Origin: CAIMZW01 sp037142435 | Lineage (GTDB): Bacteria > Actinomycetota > Actinomycetes > Nanopelagicales > Nanopelagicaceae | Assembly (NCBI GenBank): GCA_037142435.1 | Contig: JBAXAO010000001.1 | Coordinates: forward strand, 1-64,000 | Length of the DNA: 64,000 bases | Direction of reading: 5' to 3' | In this document: piece after piece, positions 35,223-44,759 of the stretch | Layout of the letters: every line of letters starts with the position of its first letter | Numbering within the stretch: the first letter of the stretch is position 1 | The notes under the pieces: model-generated | The model's input: only the letters and a program-made list of their open reading frames with translations | Told to the model about the DNA's origin: nothing | The model's database searches: none | Translations under genes and position numbers: made by a program

Positions 35223-36623
35223 TTACCAACCTTCGGTTCGGTCACGCAACGTACGATATTGCACTATTACTTCTGGCGTCGCTTCGGCCTCAAAGGTGAG
35301 AGATTGACCTAACTGCCAAATAGGTGGCTCCGCGCTTTGGGAAAGCGCCCACGCTGCTTGGCGGGCAGCGCCATCAGCGACATATTCACCGGCTGCTGGG
35401 ATGAGAACAGTGCGACCGAAGAGGGCTGCGGCGATTGGTCCAATGGCCGGGTTCTTGGCGGCGCCGCCGATAAGCAAAATGCGATTGATATCTACGCCTA
35501 AAACTTCTAGCGCATCCACGGCATCGACCAATCCGCAGAGCATGCCTTCGATATAGGCACGGGCAATATTTTCGTGAGAAGAATTAGCAAGCGTTAATCC
35601 ACTAAGAACGCCGGTTGCTTCGGGACGGTTGGGAGTGCGTTCACCTTCGAAGTAAGGCAGCAACGTTAATCCGTTGGCTCCGGGTTCGGCAGAAAGAGCG
35701 AGTTCGCCCAAACGGTCATGATCTACGCCTAGCAATTTGGCTGCTGCATCCAAGATACGGGCGGCATTGAGTGTGCATACCAAGGGAAGGAAATTTCCCG
35801 TGGCATCGGCAAAGCCAGTAACGCAGCCGGAAGGGTCGTGTGTGGCAGTTTTGGAAACGGAAAATGCGGTACCGCTGGTTCCGAGAGAGACAATGACATC
35901 TCCGGGTTCGGCTTGAATACCTAGCGCAGCAGCAGCGTTATCGCCGGTTCCGGCAGCGATCGGAATACCAGTTGTTGTTGTTCCACCGAATTCTTGTGGC
36001 CCAAGTACTCGAGGCAGAATGATCTCGCGCTCATCACCTACGGCGCTGGCCACGATATCCAGACGGTAGGTAGAAGTTTCCGGATCGAAATATCCGGTAC
36101 CCGATGCATCACCGCGGTCGGTGAAGAGGTCATTGAGGTCGGTAGAACCTGTCATTTTCCACGACAGCCAATCGTGGGGCAGTGCGATGGCAGCAACGCG
36201 AGCAGCGTTATCGGGTTCGTTATCGGCTAACCACCGAACTTTAGAAGCGGTGAAAGAGGCTACTAAAACCGAGCCCACGGATTCAGAAATTTTGCGATCG
36301 CCGCCGAATTCTTTGTTGAGGTCGGTGGCTTGTTGGGCCGACCTGGTGTCATTCCATAACAAGGCAGGACGAATGACTTCGCCGGCTGCGTCCAAAACCA
36401 CCATGCCATGTTGTTGTCCAGCAATCGAAATGGCCGAAACATCTTCCAGGCCACCGGCTGCGGCAATGGCTTCCTGGAGGGCGGACCACCAGTGGGAGGG
36501 GTCAATTTCGGTGCCATCGGGATGACTGGCTCGACCTTGGCGAATTAAGGCGCCGGTAGCGGCGTCGCGAATAACAACTTTGACCGATTGAGTAGAAGAA
36601 TCCACCCCTGCAACAAGAGCCAT
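35223..36623 (-). CDS. xylB: FGGY-family carbohydrate kinase, xylulokinase-like
   Basis: This 466-residue FGGY kinase has the N-terminal phosphate loop GVDSSTQSVKVVI, the region IAGQQHGMVVLD with the GQxHG motif characteristic of xylulokinases, the adenosine motif SLGTSGTAFSVS and the C-terminal GGAAKNPAIG. It should phosphorylate D-xylulose or a similar ketose. It leads a minus-strand unit with the esterase. No isomerase gene accompanies it here, so it may serve pentoses made elsewhere, or act on a ketose such as L-fuculose or D-ribulose. Confidence 0.85.
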   Translation of the reverse strand: MALVAGVDSSTQSVKVVIRDAATGALIRQGRASHPDGTEIDPSHWWSALQEAIAAAGGLEDVSAISIAGQQHGMVVLDAAGEVIRPALLWNDTRSAQQATDLNKEFGGDRKISESVGSVLVASFTASKVRWLADNEPDNAARVAAIALPHDWLSWKMTGSTDLNDLFTDRGDASGTGYFDPETSTYRLDIVASAVGDEREIILPRVLGPQEFGGTTTTGIPIAAGTGDNAAAALGIQAEPGDVIVSLGTSGTAFSVSKTATHDPSGCVTGFADATGNFLPLVCTLNAARILDAAAKLLGVDHDRLGELALSAEPGANGLTLLPYFEGERTPNRPEATGVLSGLTLANSSHENIARAYIEGMLCGLVDAVDALEVLGVDINRILLIGGAAKNPAIGPIAAALFGRTVLIPAAGEYVADGAARQAAWALSQSAEPPIWQLGQSLTFEAEATPEVIVQYRTLRDRTEGW

Positions 36624-36779
36624 ATTTACTCTAGTTTCCTCATCTCTCGGCCCCGCACATCATGGTTGGCAGATGTTAGCGGGGTAGGTCTATCTGGCGT
36701 AAGGGTAGACTTCAGGCAGTCATCGGCGACCACAATTGAGATTTTTTCATCTTTTATTATTTTCGATCTGGAGATCATT

Positions 36780-37805
36780 ATGCGTATTGGTGTACTGACT
36801 GGCGGGGGCGATTGCCCAGGATTGAACGCTGTCATTCGCGCAGTCGTCCGCAAGGGCGTCAAAGAATATGGCTATGAATTTGTCGGCTTCCGTGATGGCT
36901 GGAAGGGACCGCTCGAGGGTCTGACTATGCCTTTGGACTTGGCTGCAACTCGTGGCATCTTGCCTCGGGGCGGAACCATCTTGGGTTCATCTCGCACCAA
37001 CCCTTTTAAAATTGAAAACGGCGTCGAGCGCATTAAAGAGAACTTGGCCGCCATGAATATCGATGCGCTTATTGCCATCGGCGGCGAAGATACTTTGGGC
37101 GTTGCCACAAAGCTAGATGCCCTTGGAGTTCATGTCGTCGGCGTCCCTAAGACCATCGATAACGACCTTAATAACACCGATTACACCTTTGGTTTTGATA
37201 CCTCGGTCAATATCGCGGTTGAGGCTATCGATCGCCTCCACACCACCGCCGAATCACACCACCGCGCCTTGATCGTTGAAGTTATGGGTCGCCATGCCGG
37301 CCATATTGCGCTGCACTCTGGCATTGCTGGCGGGGCTGCTTGTATTTTGATTCCCGAGGTTCGCTTCTCGGTCGATCAGGTCTGCAAGTGGGTTAACTCT
37401 CGCTTTGAATCTTCCTACGCCCCGATCATTGTCATTGCCGAAGGCGCCATTCCACAAGAAGGCGACATGGTTACTAAGGATCAGACTCTCGATGCTTTCG
37501 GACACGTCAAGCTCTCGGGTATTGGCGAATGGCTGGCCGGCCAAATTGAAGAGAAGACCGGCAAAGAGGCTCGCACCTCAGTCCTCGGTCATATTCAACG
37601 TGGCGGAACACCAACTGCTTTTGACCGCGTCTTGGCTACTCGCTTTGGACTTTCTGCCATCACCGCAGTTCACGAAGGTGACTGGGGCAAGATGGTGGCC
37701 CTTCATGGCACCAAAATCGAGCGCGTTCCTCTTGCCAGCGCTACCGACCATCTCAAGTTGGTAGATCCAGCCCTCTATAAAGAAGCGGAGATCTTCTTCG
37801 GGTAA
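36780..37805 (+). CDS. pfkA: 6-phosphofructokinase, predicted PPi-dependent
   Basis: This 341-residue phosphofructokinase has GVLTGGGDCPGLNAVIR at the N-terminus, catalytic PKTIDND at residues 123-129 and MGRHAGHIA downstream. Asp104 (in GGEDT) and Lys124 (in PKTIDND) occupy the positions that separate PPi-dependent from ATP-dependent enzymes; ATP enzymes have Gly104. It therefore likely uses pyrophosphate and can act reversibly. GGAG 7 bases before the ATG at 36780 sets the start; longer frames reaching into the kinase gene are rejected. DAHP synthase follows after 42 bases. Confidence 0.93.
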   Translation: MRIGVLTGGGDCPGLNAVIRAVVRKGVKEYGYEFVGFRDGWKGPLEGLTMPLDLAATRGILPRGGTILGSSRTNPFKIENGVERIKENLAAMNIDALIAIGGEDTLGVATKLDALGVHVVGVPKTIDNDLNNTDYTFGFDTSVNIAVEAIDRLHTTAESHHRALIVEVMGRHAGHIALHSGIAGGAACILIPEVRFSVDQVCKWVNSRFESSYAPIIVIAEGAIPQEGDMVTKDQTLDAFGHVKLSGIGEWLAGQIEEKTGKEARTSVLGHIQRGGTPTAFDRVLATRFGLSAITAVHEGDWGKMVALHGTKIERVPLASATDHLKLVDPALYKEAEIFFG

Positions 37806-37834
37806 TTAGTCTCCTTACGGAGGCTTAACTTCCC

Positions 37835-37840
37835 TACGAT
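37835..37840 (+). promoter_or_regulatory. Predicted -10 of a leaderless DAHP synthase transcript
   Basis: TACGAT ends 7 bases before the ATG at 37848 and no Shine-Dalgarno sequence precedes that ATG. This spacing is repeated at several genes in the window. No clear -35 is visible. Confidence 0.4.
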
Positions 37841-37847
37841 TACAACT

Positions 37848-39230
37848 ATGCTGACTAACGATTCGGGTAGCGCTATCGCGCCCCCAGCGATTGATATTAA
37901 TTCCCTCTTCACTCCTGGCTTAGTTGCGGCCCAACAGCCGCAATGGCCAGGGGGAGTAGATGGCGAGCCTGTTCAAAGTGCGGTCGCCGCGCTCAAGAAG
38001 TTTCCACCGTTGGTCTTTGCCGGCGAGTGCGACAACCTCAAAACCCGAATCGCAGCAGCACAAGAAGGAAAAGCTTTTTGGCTACAAGGTGGCGACTGTG
38101 CCGAGACTTTCGTCGCAGCTACGGCAGATTCCATTCGCAACCGCATCAAAACTATTTTGCAGATGGCGGCTGTGCTTCAATATTTTGCCAGTATGCCTGT
38201 TATTAAAGTGGGTCGCATGGCCGGGCAATTTGCCAAGCCGCGCAGCAACGACAATGAGACTCGAGGCGATATCACCTTGCCGGCCTATCGTGGCGATGCC
38301 GTCAACGATCTGGAATTCACGCTGGAGGCGCGTACCCCTAACCCACAACGTTTGGTTCAGGTCTACAACACCTCTTCAGCAACCCTCAACCTAGTTCGAG
38401 CCTTCACGCAAGGCGGCTTTGCCGATCTGCGCCAAGTGCACGAGTGGAACAAGGGATTTATCAACGATCCGCGCTTTGGAACAAGATACGAGCAGCTGGC
38501 CAATGAGATCGGCCGCGCATTGGAATTTATGGCCTCCGCTGGCGTGGATCCCGAAGCATTCAAGACCGTAGATTTTTACTCTAGCCACGAAGCCCTGATT
38601 TTGGAGTACGAAAAGGCGCTCACCCGCATCGATTCTCGTACCCAGCTTCCTTACGACGTCTCCGCGCACTTCTTATGGATCGGTGAGCGCACTCGCCAAT
38701 TAGATGGCGCCCACATGGACTTTGCTGCCAAGATTCACAACCCCATCGGTATCAAACTGGGGCCCAAGAGCACGCCTGAAGATGCGCTGGCCATGATTGT
38801 CAAGCTCAATCCCAACAACGAACCTGGCCGCCTTACTTTTATTACCCGCATGGGCGCCGGATTGATCCGTGAAAAGTTGCCACCACTCGTCGAGGCCGTG
38901 ACTAAGTCTGGGGCGAAGGTTCTCTGGGTCTGCGATCCCATGCATGGCAATACTTACGAAGCCCCCAGCGGTTACAAAACCCGCCGCTTTGAAGATGTAA
39001 CCGAGGAAGTTCGGGGATTCTTCGAAGTCCACAAGAAACTAGGTACCCATCCAGGGGGAGTCCATATCGAACTCACCGGTGATGATGTCACCGAATGCGT
39101 TGGCGGCGGCGAACAAATTTCACATGAAGATTTGGCTATGCGTTACGAAAGTGCCTGCGATCCACGACTCAATCACACGCAATCGCTGGAATTAGCTTTC
39201 CTCGTGGCCGAAATGTTGCGCGACCGCTAG
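37848..39230 (+). CDS. aroG: 3-deoxy-7-phosphoheptulonate synthase, class II
   Basis: This enzyme condenses PEP and erythrose 4-phosphate, the first step of aromatic amino-acid synthesis. The length of 460 and motifs QGGDCAETF, VGRMAGQFAKPRS, DFYSSHEALILEYE, IGIKLGPKSTPED and CDPMHGNT are those of the class II (plant/actinobacterial) enzyme, including the metal-binding Cys, His, Glu and Asp. The start at 37848 fits a leaderless message. It is followed 10 bases later by a DUF167 gene. Confidence 0.97.
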   Translation: MLTNDSGSAIAPPAIDINSLFTPGLVAAQQPQWPGGVDGEPVQSAVAALKKFPPLVFAGECDNLKTRIAAAQEGKAFWLQGGDCAETFVAATADSIRNRIKTILQMAAVLQYFASMPVIKVGRMAGQFAKPRSNDNETRGDITLPAYRGDAVNDLEFTLEARTPNPQRLVQVYNTSSATLNLVRAFTQGGFADLRQVHEWNKGFINDPRFGTRYEQLANEIGRALEFMASAGVDPEAFKTVDFYSSHEALILEYEKALTRIDSRTQLPYDVSAHFLWIGERTRQLDGAHMDFAAKIHNPIGIKLGPKSTPEDALAMIVKLNPNNEPGRLTFITRMGAGLIREKLPPLVEAVTKSGAKVLWVCDPMHGNTYEAPSGYKTRRFEDVTEEVRGFFEVHKKLGTHPGGVHIELTGDDVTECVGGGEQISHEDLAMRYESACDPRLNHTQSLELAFLVAEMLRDR

Positions 39231-39240
39231 GCCAGTCAAG

Positions 39241-39510
39241 GTGCTAGTCCCCCTCTATGTTCGGCCCGCTTCATCCAAAGATTACGTGGGTGGAATGTAT
39301 AACGACCGACTGTTGGTATATGTCAAAGCCCCAGCCGTCGACGGCTCCGCCAACCTCGCGGTAGTTAAAGTTTTGGCAAAAGAGCTAAATATTCCCAAAG
39401 GAAACCTCACGGTTTTGTCTGGTCATACTTCAAAGCGCAAGCGGGTAGAAATTTTAGGAGATGAAAAAGATATTGCCGAGCGTATTTCGCAACTTCGCAT
39501 TCGCGATTAG
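39241..39510 (+). CDS. DUF167/YggU-family protein
   Basis: This small protein of 89 residues has the DUF167 pattern: V(R)PASSKD early, the central segment DRLLVYVKAPAVDGSANLAVVKVLAKE, and SGHTSKRKRVEI near residue 60. The start codon is GTG. Function is unknown in the whole family. It lies between aroG and ogt with gaps of 10 and 3 bases, so all three are probably co-transcribed. Confidence 0.9.
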   Translation: MLVPLYVRPASSKDYVGGMYNDRLLVYVKAPAVDGSANLAVVKVLAKELNIPKGNLTVLSGHTSKRKRVEILGDEKDIAERISQLRIRD

Positions 39511-39513
39511 TAT

Positions 39514-40014
39514 GTGACAATGCTCTTGAAGGCCTCACACAAGACTCCTGTCGGAACTCTCTATCTCATCAGCGATGAACACGTACTTCTGGCTGCAGGA
39601 TTTCGCAGTTTCGACGATTTGTTAGATCGAATGGATGACGACGACACCGCCCGAAAAATTACCGCCATAAAATCTATCCCGATCATCAGCGATTTAGTGA
39701 ATGACTACTTTGATGGTGATTTACAGGCTTTTGGAGGCATTCAAGCTCGCCAACCAGGTGCTGAATTTTCTCAAGCGGTTTGGAAAGCAATGCGAAAAAT
39801 TCCGGTAGGAAAGACAATGTCTTATGCCGAAATTGCCAAGCGAGCCGGCTCGCCTGATGCTGTAAGAGCTGCCGGTAGCGCTTGCGCCCGAAATTTAATT
39901 GCGCCCGTAATTCCGTGTCATCGCGTCGTGAAATCGGGCGGAGCTCTTGGTAACTACGGTTACGGCTTGTCCGCTAAGGAATGGCTGTTACGCCATGAAG
40001 GCGCGTTGAAGTAA
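39514..40014 (+). CDS. ogt: Methylated-DNA--protein-cysteine methyltransferase
   Basis: This DNA repair protein of 166 residues removes alkyl groups from O6-alkylguanine. The active-site motif PCHRVV (about 128-133) holds the acceptor Cys, with MSYAEIAKRAGSPDAVRA before it forming the helix-turn-helix and the Asn hinge in CARNLIAPV. The start may be GTG at 39514 or ATG at 39520. The C-terminus overlaps the end of the convergent threonine aldolase gene by 27 bases. Confidence 0.95.
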   Translation: MTMLLKASHKTPVGTLYLISDEHVLLAAGFRSFDDLLDRMDDDDTARKITAIKSIPIISDLVNDYFDGDLQAFGGIQARQPGAEFSQAVWKAMRKIPVGKTMSYAEIAKRAGSPDAVRAAGSACARNLIAPVIPCHRVVKSGGALGNYGYGLSAKEWLLRHEGALK

Positions 40015-41031
40015 TTCACCTAGCACCTGGTTAGTTTTCTCAATATCAACATCAGTAATATCTAAATGAGTAACAAGCCTCAAGAACTTTGGCCCCAAAG
40101 CGCTGGCAAGTATTCCCTCGGCTTTCAAAGCCGCATTTACTTCGGCAGCCGAAGTTTTCGTCATTGTTAAATCTAATGCCACGATATTTGTGTCTACGTG
40201 CTCTGGGTTAACTGAACCAGGCAACGCTTTTGCAGCCGTGTGGGCAAGCGACTTGGCGCGGCGGTGGTCATCTGCAAGCCTGGAAATATTGTTGTCCAAG
40301 GCATAGTGCCCAGCCGCGGCGAGGATTCCGATCTGGCGCATTCCGGCGCCGTAACGCTTGCGCCATTGTCTTGCGGAAGCAATCCGCTCTTTAGTTGATA
40401 GCAAAAGTGATCCCACTGGGGCGCCTAATCCTTTGGAGAGGCAGACGCTGACAGTGTCGAAGTATTGGCCATAATCAGCAAAAGATATTCCACTGACAAC
40501 GTGTGCATTCCAGATGCGGGCACCGTCGAGGTGAGTGAAGATCCCAAGTGCCTGCGCGCCCTCGCGAAGTTTACGAATCTCTTCAATGGACTGGACCGTG
40601 CCGCCACCAAAGTTGTGGGTGTTCTCAACTGCAATGGCAGTTGTAGATACGAGATAAGGACCGGAGTTAGGTCGGGCAATGTTTAGAGCCTGATCAGCGA
40701 GGAAGAGTCCACGCGAATCCTCCCACGTGCGAGTTGTGATGCCGCTGAATGTGGCTGCGGCTCCCAGCTCGGCGCGCACGATATGAGAATTTACTTCAGT
40801 GAGTAATTCCTCGCCGGGTTTTACCAACATACGAATGCCTAATTGATTGGCCAGGGAGCCAGAGGGAGTAAAAAGACCGGCTTCTTTTCCAAAGAGCGCC
40901 GCAACTCTTTCTTCTAAGGAGTTGACCGTGGGGTCATCACCGTAAACATCATCACCAACCGGAGCCTGAATCATGGCTTCCCGCATGGCCGGGGATGGTT
41001 GGGTGACGGTGTCGGAGCGAAGATCGATCAT
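39988..41031 (-). CDS. ltaE: Low-specificity L-threonine aldolase
   Basis: This PLP enzyme of 347 residues cleaves threonine to glycine and acetaldehyde. The N-terminal IDLRSDTVTQPSPAM is the family hallmark. ENTHNFGGGTVQ and HLDGARIWNAHV follow, and the PLP Lys lies in CLSKGLGAPVGS near 201. It is the last gene of a minus-strand unit; its start overlaps the DMT transporter stop by 4 bases. Confidence 0.95.
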   Translation of the reverse strand: MIDLRSDTVTQPSPAMREAMIQAPVGDDVYGDDPTVNSLEERVAALFGKEAGLFTPSGSLANQLGIRMLVKPGEELLTEVNSHIVRAELGAAATFSGITTRTWEDSRGLFLADQALNIARPNSGPYLVSTTAIAVENTHNFGGGTVQSIEEIRKLREGAQALGIFTHLDGARIWNAHVVSGISFADYGQYFDTVSVCLSKGLGAPVGSLLLSTKERIASARQWRKRYGAGMRQIGILAAAGHYALDNNISRLADDHRRAKSLAHTAAKALPGSVNPEHVDTNIVALDLTMTKTSAAEVNAALKAEGILASALGPKFLRLVTHLDITDVDIEKTNQVLGELLQRAFMA

Positions 41032-41900
41032 GCAGATATCTTCTCACGGCCTTCGGCCCAGATAATCAAGTACATAGCCGCGATGACCATAGAGCCACCG
41101 CTGAGCGTTCGAAGGGTCAAACTTTCGTGGGAAAAAATCACGGCGAAACCTGCCGCAAAGATGTATTCCATTGTCAGGATAATGGCGATTGTGGTCGGCG
41201 GCATAAATGATTGAGTCCACGTTTGAATAATGAAGGCAAAAGCAGTGGCAAATACCGCTGTGAAGACAACGGCACTCCAGACCCCTGAATCGGGCGGTAA
41301 ATGAAAGCCGCTCTTGAGGCTAGCTGTAAAAGTAACTACCGCAGATGTGCCTAGTTGCAGAATAGTTAGTGCGTAAGTGTCCAATCCAGAACTCCACTCG
41401 CCCAAACTCACGATATGAAAGGCGAATAGCACAGCGCTTATGAGAACGAGAAGTTCGCCGACGCCGATACTGATTCCCTTGAAGGAGAGAAACATCAGCC
41501 CCGCCGTCGCAAGTGAAACCGCAAACCATTGCAATTTTGTGACCTTGCGTTTGAGGAGACCAGCTGCGATTAACGGAACAAACACCGCGTAAAGACCGGT
41601 GATAAATCCAGTCTTGGCGACGGTGGTCTTGGTCAATCCGAAAGTTTGAAAGATATAACCGCTGCTGAGCAGAACTCCGATGATCACACCTTTAATAAGG
41701 AAAGCGCGGTTGATCCGTTTGAGTGCGCTGGGCTTGATGACAATAAGAATCAGCGTGGCCAATATAAAACGAGCCGCCAGAAAAGAGTTCACGTCAGTGC
41801 GCGGAAGCGTGTTCTTCATCGCCACGAAGGAGATTCCCCACATGGCGGCAACGGTCAGTAAGAGACCGGCGATCGCCGGTTTGTTTTCTTGTAACTTCAC
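41028..41900 (-). CDS. DMT/EamA-family transporter
   Basis: This 290-residue permease has about ten hydrophobic helices forming two EamA repeats (for example ISFVAMKNTLPRTD at the start of repeat 1 and a second repeat from about residue 150). Members export amino acids and other metabolites. It overlaps both its neighbours by 4 bases (endonuclease IV upstream, threonine aldolase downstream), so it is translationally coupled. The coupling to threonine aldolase hints at an amino-acid substrate, which is inference. Confidence 0.9.
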   Translation of the reverse strand: MKLQENKPAIAGLLLTVAAMWGISFVAMKNTLPRTDVNSFLAARFILATLILIVIKPSALKRINRAFLIKGVIIGVLLSSGYIFQTFGLTKTTVAKTGFITGLYAVFVPLIAAGLLKRKVTKLQWFAVSLATAGLMFLSFKGISIGVGELLVLISAVLFAFHIVSLGEWSSGLDTYALTILQLGTSAVVTFTASLKSGFHLPPDSGVWSAVVFTAVFATAFAFIIQTWTQSFMPPTTIAIILTMEYIFAAGFAVIFSHESLTLRTLSGGSMVIAAMYLIIWAEGREKISA

Positions 41901-42781
41901 TTCAGTTTCGAGCGCATTTTCTTAAAGAGAGCGACCTCGCTGCCGTGTTCTGGCTCTTGTCCAGGAGTTTCGAGAATCAAAGGTGCATTTTGTACTGCAG
42001 GGTGGGCAATTAATTCTTCAAAGGGTTTGGCGCCAATTTCACCTTGACCGATATTTTGGTGGCGATCTTTAAGGGCACCACAAACATCCATCGAATCATT
42101 CGCGTGAATGAGCTGAATTCGTTCGATTCCGACAAGTTCGACGAGGAGATCTAAGGTCTCAGTCATGCCACCTTTTTTATGGATGTCGTGACCTGCGGCA
42201 AAAACGTGACAAGTATCGAGACAGACCCCAACTTTTGGATGCCATTCCATGGCATCGAAATACTTGGTCAGGTCATTTAATTTTTTTACGAGGGATTGGC
42301 CTTGGCCAGCGGTTGGCTCAAGGAGCAGCCAGGGATCTTCATCGGTGAGTTTTTCTAGCACTGGCATCATGCCGTCATGAATCTGCTTCCATGCGTTTTC
42401 AATATGGCTTTCATCTACGGCTGATCCCGTGTGAATCACAACTCCAAGAGCCCCGATTTGGCGCCCGCGTTGGAGGGAGTATGCCGTTGATGCTAAAGAA
42501 TTTTGGTAGGTACCTGGGGTAGGCGATCCCAAGTTGATCAAGAATGGAGCATGGACATAGGTCTCGATATCGAACTCTGCCGCTTTGGTGCGAAAGGCAA
42601 GATCGGCATCGGGGTTGGCTTCTGGCATCGCCCAGCCACGGGGATTTGAGGCAAAGACCTGGATAGCTTCGGCTTCGATGGTTCGCGCATACTCAATGGA
42701 GCGCTTGGCCATTCCGCCAGAGGTCGGCACATGGGCTCCCAATCGGGGCCATGCTGGTCCAGTTTTCTTCGAAGTCGCCAT
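41897..42781 (-). CDS. nfo: Endonuclease IV (deoxyribonuclease IV)
   Basis: This AP endonuclease of 294 residues has the TIM-barrel zinc ligands in VYVHAPFLINL-like, IHTGSAVDE, LLLEPTAGQG, CLDTCHVFAAGHD, LIHANDS and LETPGQE motifs. It repairs abasic sites. The ATG at 42781 lies 9 bases after the kinase stop. TAGGCT ends 6 bases before it and overlaps that stop codon, which suggests an extra internal leaderless promoter. Confidence 0.96.
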   Translation of the reverse strand: MATSKKTGPAWPRLGAHVPTSGGMAKRSIEYARTIEAEAIQVFASNPRGWAMPEANPDADLAFRTKAAEFDIETYVHAPFLINLGSPTPGTYQNSLASTAYSLQRGRQIGALGVVIHTGSAVDESHIENAWKQIHDGMMPVLEKLTDEDPWLLLEPTAGQGQSLVKKLNDLTKYFDAMEWHPKVGVCLDTCHVFAAGHDIHKKGGMTETLDLLVELVGIERIQLIHANDSMDVCGALKDRHQNIGQGEIGAKPFEELIAHPAVQNAPLILETPGQEPEHGSEVALFKKMRSKLK

Positions 42782-42790
42782 GGGGCGAGC

Positions 42791-44722
42791 CTATCCGACA
42801 GTAATTACTACCGTGGACCCGCGTTTGACCTTAACTCCGACGTTAGGGAAGACGTTGGTGACCGTCTTGACCTTCTTTGTGCCAATCTTCTTTACGACAA
42901 CCTGTAATTGGAGGTTTTCCAAGACGCGGGTGGCATTACCCGCAGTGAGCGAATAAATATTGGGGATAAAGACTGCTTCCGGCCCTTGGGAAATAATCAG
43001 GGAAATTTTGGCGCCTTTATTCAAGGCGACTCCGCCGGCAGGGGCTTGTTTCATTACGGCGCCTACGGGAATCGTGTCGCTGAAAGCGTAAGTACTTGTC
43101 ACTTGAAAGCCCAGGTTAGTAAGTTCATTCAAAGCCTGATCGCCGCTCTGTCCGACATAACTAGAGGTGGCTATCTGCTCTCGACCTTTGCTGACAATTA
43201 AATTGACGAGAGAGTCCCGGCGGACTTTGCTGCCAGGTCCTGGCGCAATTGCAATTACATGTCCTTTTGCAACTTTTGAATCGAAAATCTCGGTGATCGT
43301 TCCAACTTTTAGCCCCGCGCTGGCGATCTGATTTGCTGCCACATCCGGAGTCAGACCTTTGAGGGAAGGCACGGTCAATCGTTCTCGGCCTTTGGAAACA
43401 GTGAGGCTCACTGTGCCGCCAGATGCCAGATGACCACCACCGCCTGGAAGAGAGGAGATGACTCGCCCAACGGCGACGTTTTCATTAAATACTTGCTGCG
43501 CGACAACAGCACGGAGGCCTAGGGGAGTGAGAGCAGAAGTTGCATCTGAAGTAGACAGGCCAACGACCGACGGAACAGCGATTTTGGAACCAGGTCCAGC
43601 TATTTCATACCAAGCGAAAGCGCCGGTAATGGCCACAACAACAAAGAGCAGAGCAATCACTCTGTTGCGACGAATATGTTCTTTGCGGTTGCGTTTAATG
43701 ATGACGGATTGGCTCTCGGCCGTCGGGGTTATTTCTTTTTGAGACACCGCTTCACTGATTGGGACGGCAGCAGGCGAACTGGAGATCATCGTCGTGGCTT
43801 TACTTGGTTTGCTTGACTTGGTGACGGCCGGCAAAGGTGGAATATCAAGTTCAAGGGTTAGCTGGCGCCGCTTAGGGTCGATGCTTTCTTGGATAGCGCG
43901 CACAACATTCAGGACATCGCTAGCTTCACGCGGCCGTGCATCTGGATCAACAGAGGTCATTGAAACTATCAAAGCATCCAAACTGTCTGGAATATCGGAT
44001 CTGATGCTGGATGGTTTTGGGACTTTATCGTTGACATGGCGATAAGCGATTTGGATGGCGGTCTCACCCTCGTATGGCTTTTGCCCAGTCAACATCTCAA
44101 AGAGAAGAATTCCGAGTGAGTACACATCGCTGCGCGAATCTGATATCCCGCGTTGGACTTGTTCGGGAGATAAATAAGAAACGCTGCCGAGGATGACACT
44201 CGCTTCTATGGTCATGGATTGGCCCAGATTCGCGGCTCGAGCCAGTCCGAAATCGGCAATTTTGACTCGGCCATCTTTGGAGATCAAAATATTTTCGGGC
44301 TTGATGTCACGGTGGATAATTCCGATGCGATGGGCGGCGGAAAGGGCGTTCAAGATCGGAGTTATTAATCGCAGCGCATCTGGTGCTGGCATGGCGCCGC
44401 GTTCGACCATGAGATCTCGCAGAGTAAAACCATCTACGTATTCCATGACGATAAAGACGGCCGGCACGCCGCCGGTGTTCCAGCCTTGATCCTGAATGGC
44501 GACAACATTGGGATGGTTGAGTGATGCCGTAGCTTTAGCTTCACGAATAAAGCGATTGACAAAATCTTCATCGTTTGCCAAATGCGAGTGCATTATCTTG
44601 ACGGCAACGGGACGATCTAGTCGCGTATCTAGGGCTCGATAAATTGAGGCCATGCCACCTTCGGCGATCAGCGCTTGAAGTTGATAGCGCCCATCAATGA
44701 GTTCTCCGGATAGGTCTGGCAC
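42791..44722 (-). CDS. pknB: Ser/Thr protein kinase with PASTA repeats (PknB type)
   Basis: This membrane-spanning eukaryotic-type kinase has an N-terminal kinase domain with AVKIM, HRDIKPENILI, KIADFGLA and SPEQVQRG motifs in order, a juxtamembrane linker, one TM helix (IALLFVVVAITGAFAWY, near residue 360) and four extracellular PASTA repeats, each starting with a VP or similar segment (VPSVVGLS, VPSLKGLT, TSSYVGQS, IPNIYSLT). It senses peptidoglycan/lipid II fragments in known relatives. A TTG start at 44740 is possible, but GTG at 44722 has TAAGAT 7 bases upstream and fits a leaderless message (643 aa). Confidence 0.95.
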   Translation of the reverse strand: MPDLSGELIDGRYQLQALIAEGGMASIYRALDTRLDRPVAVKIMHSHLANDEDFVNRFIREAKATASLNHPNVVAIQDQGWNTGGVPAVFIVMEYVDGFTLRDLMVERGAMPAPDALRLITPILNALSAAHRIGIIHRDIKPENILISKDGRVKIADFGLARAANLGQSMTIEASVILGSVSYLSPEQVQRGISDSRSDVYSLGILLFEMLTGQKPYEGETAIQIAYRHVNDKVPKPSSIRSDIPDSLDALIVSMTSVDPDARPREASDVLNVVRAIQESIDPKRRQLTLELDIPPLPAVTKSSKPSKATTMISSSPAAVPISEAVSQKEITPTAESQSVIIKRNRKEHIRRNRVIALLFVVVAITGAFAWYEIAGPGSKIAVPSVVGLSTSDATSALTPLGLRAVVAQQVFNENVAVGRVISSLPGGGGHLASGGTVSLTVSKGRERLTVPSLKGLTPDVAANQIASAGLKVGTITEIFDSKVAKGHVIAIAPGPGSKVRRDSLVNLIVSKGREQIATSSYVGQSGDQALNELTNLGFQVTSTYAFSDTIPVGAVMKQAPAGGVALNKGAKISLIISQGPEAVFIPNIYSLTAGNATRVLENLQLQVVVKKIGTKKVKTVTNVFPNVGVKVKRGSTVVITVG

Positions 44723-44759
44723 GTTGCAAATCTTAGGCAATCGACCTTAATTCAGCGGG

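Noticed and set aside
36588..36779. N-terminal extension of the phosphofructokinase frame into the xylulokinase gene
   Set aside because: Family start MRIGVLTGGG lies at 36780 with a good ribosome binding site; the extension overlaps a divergent gene.
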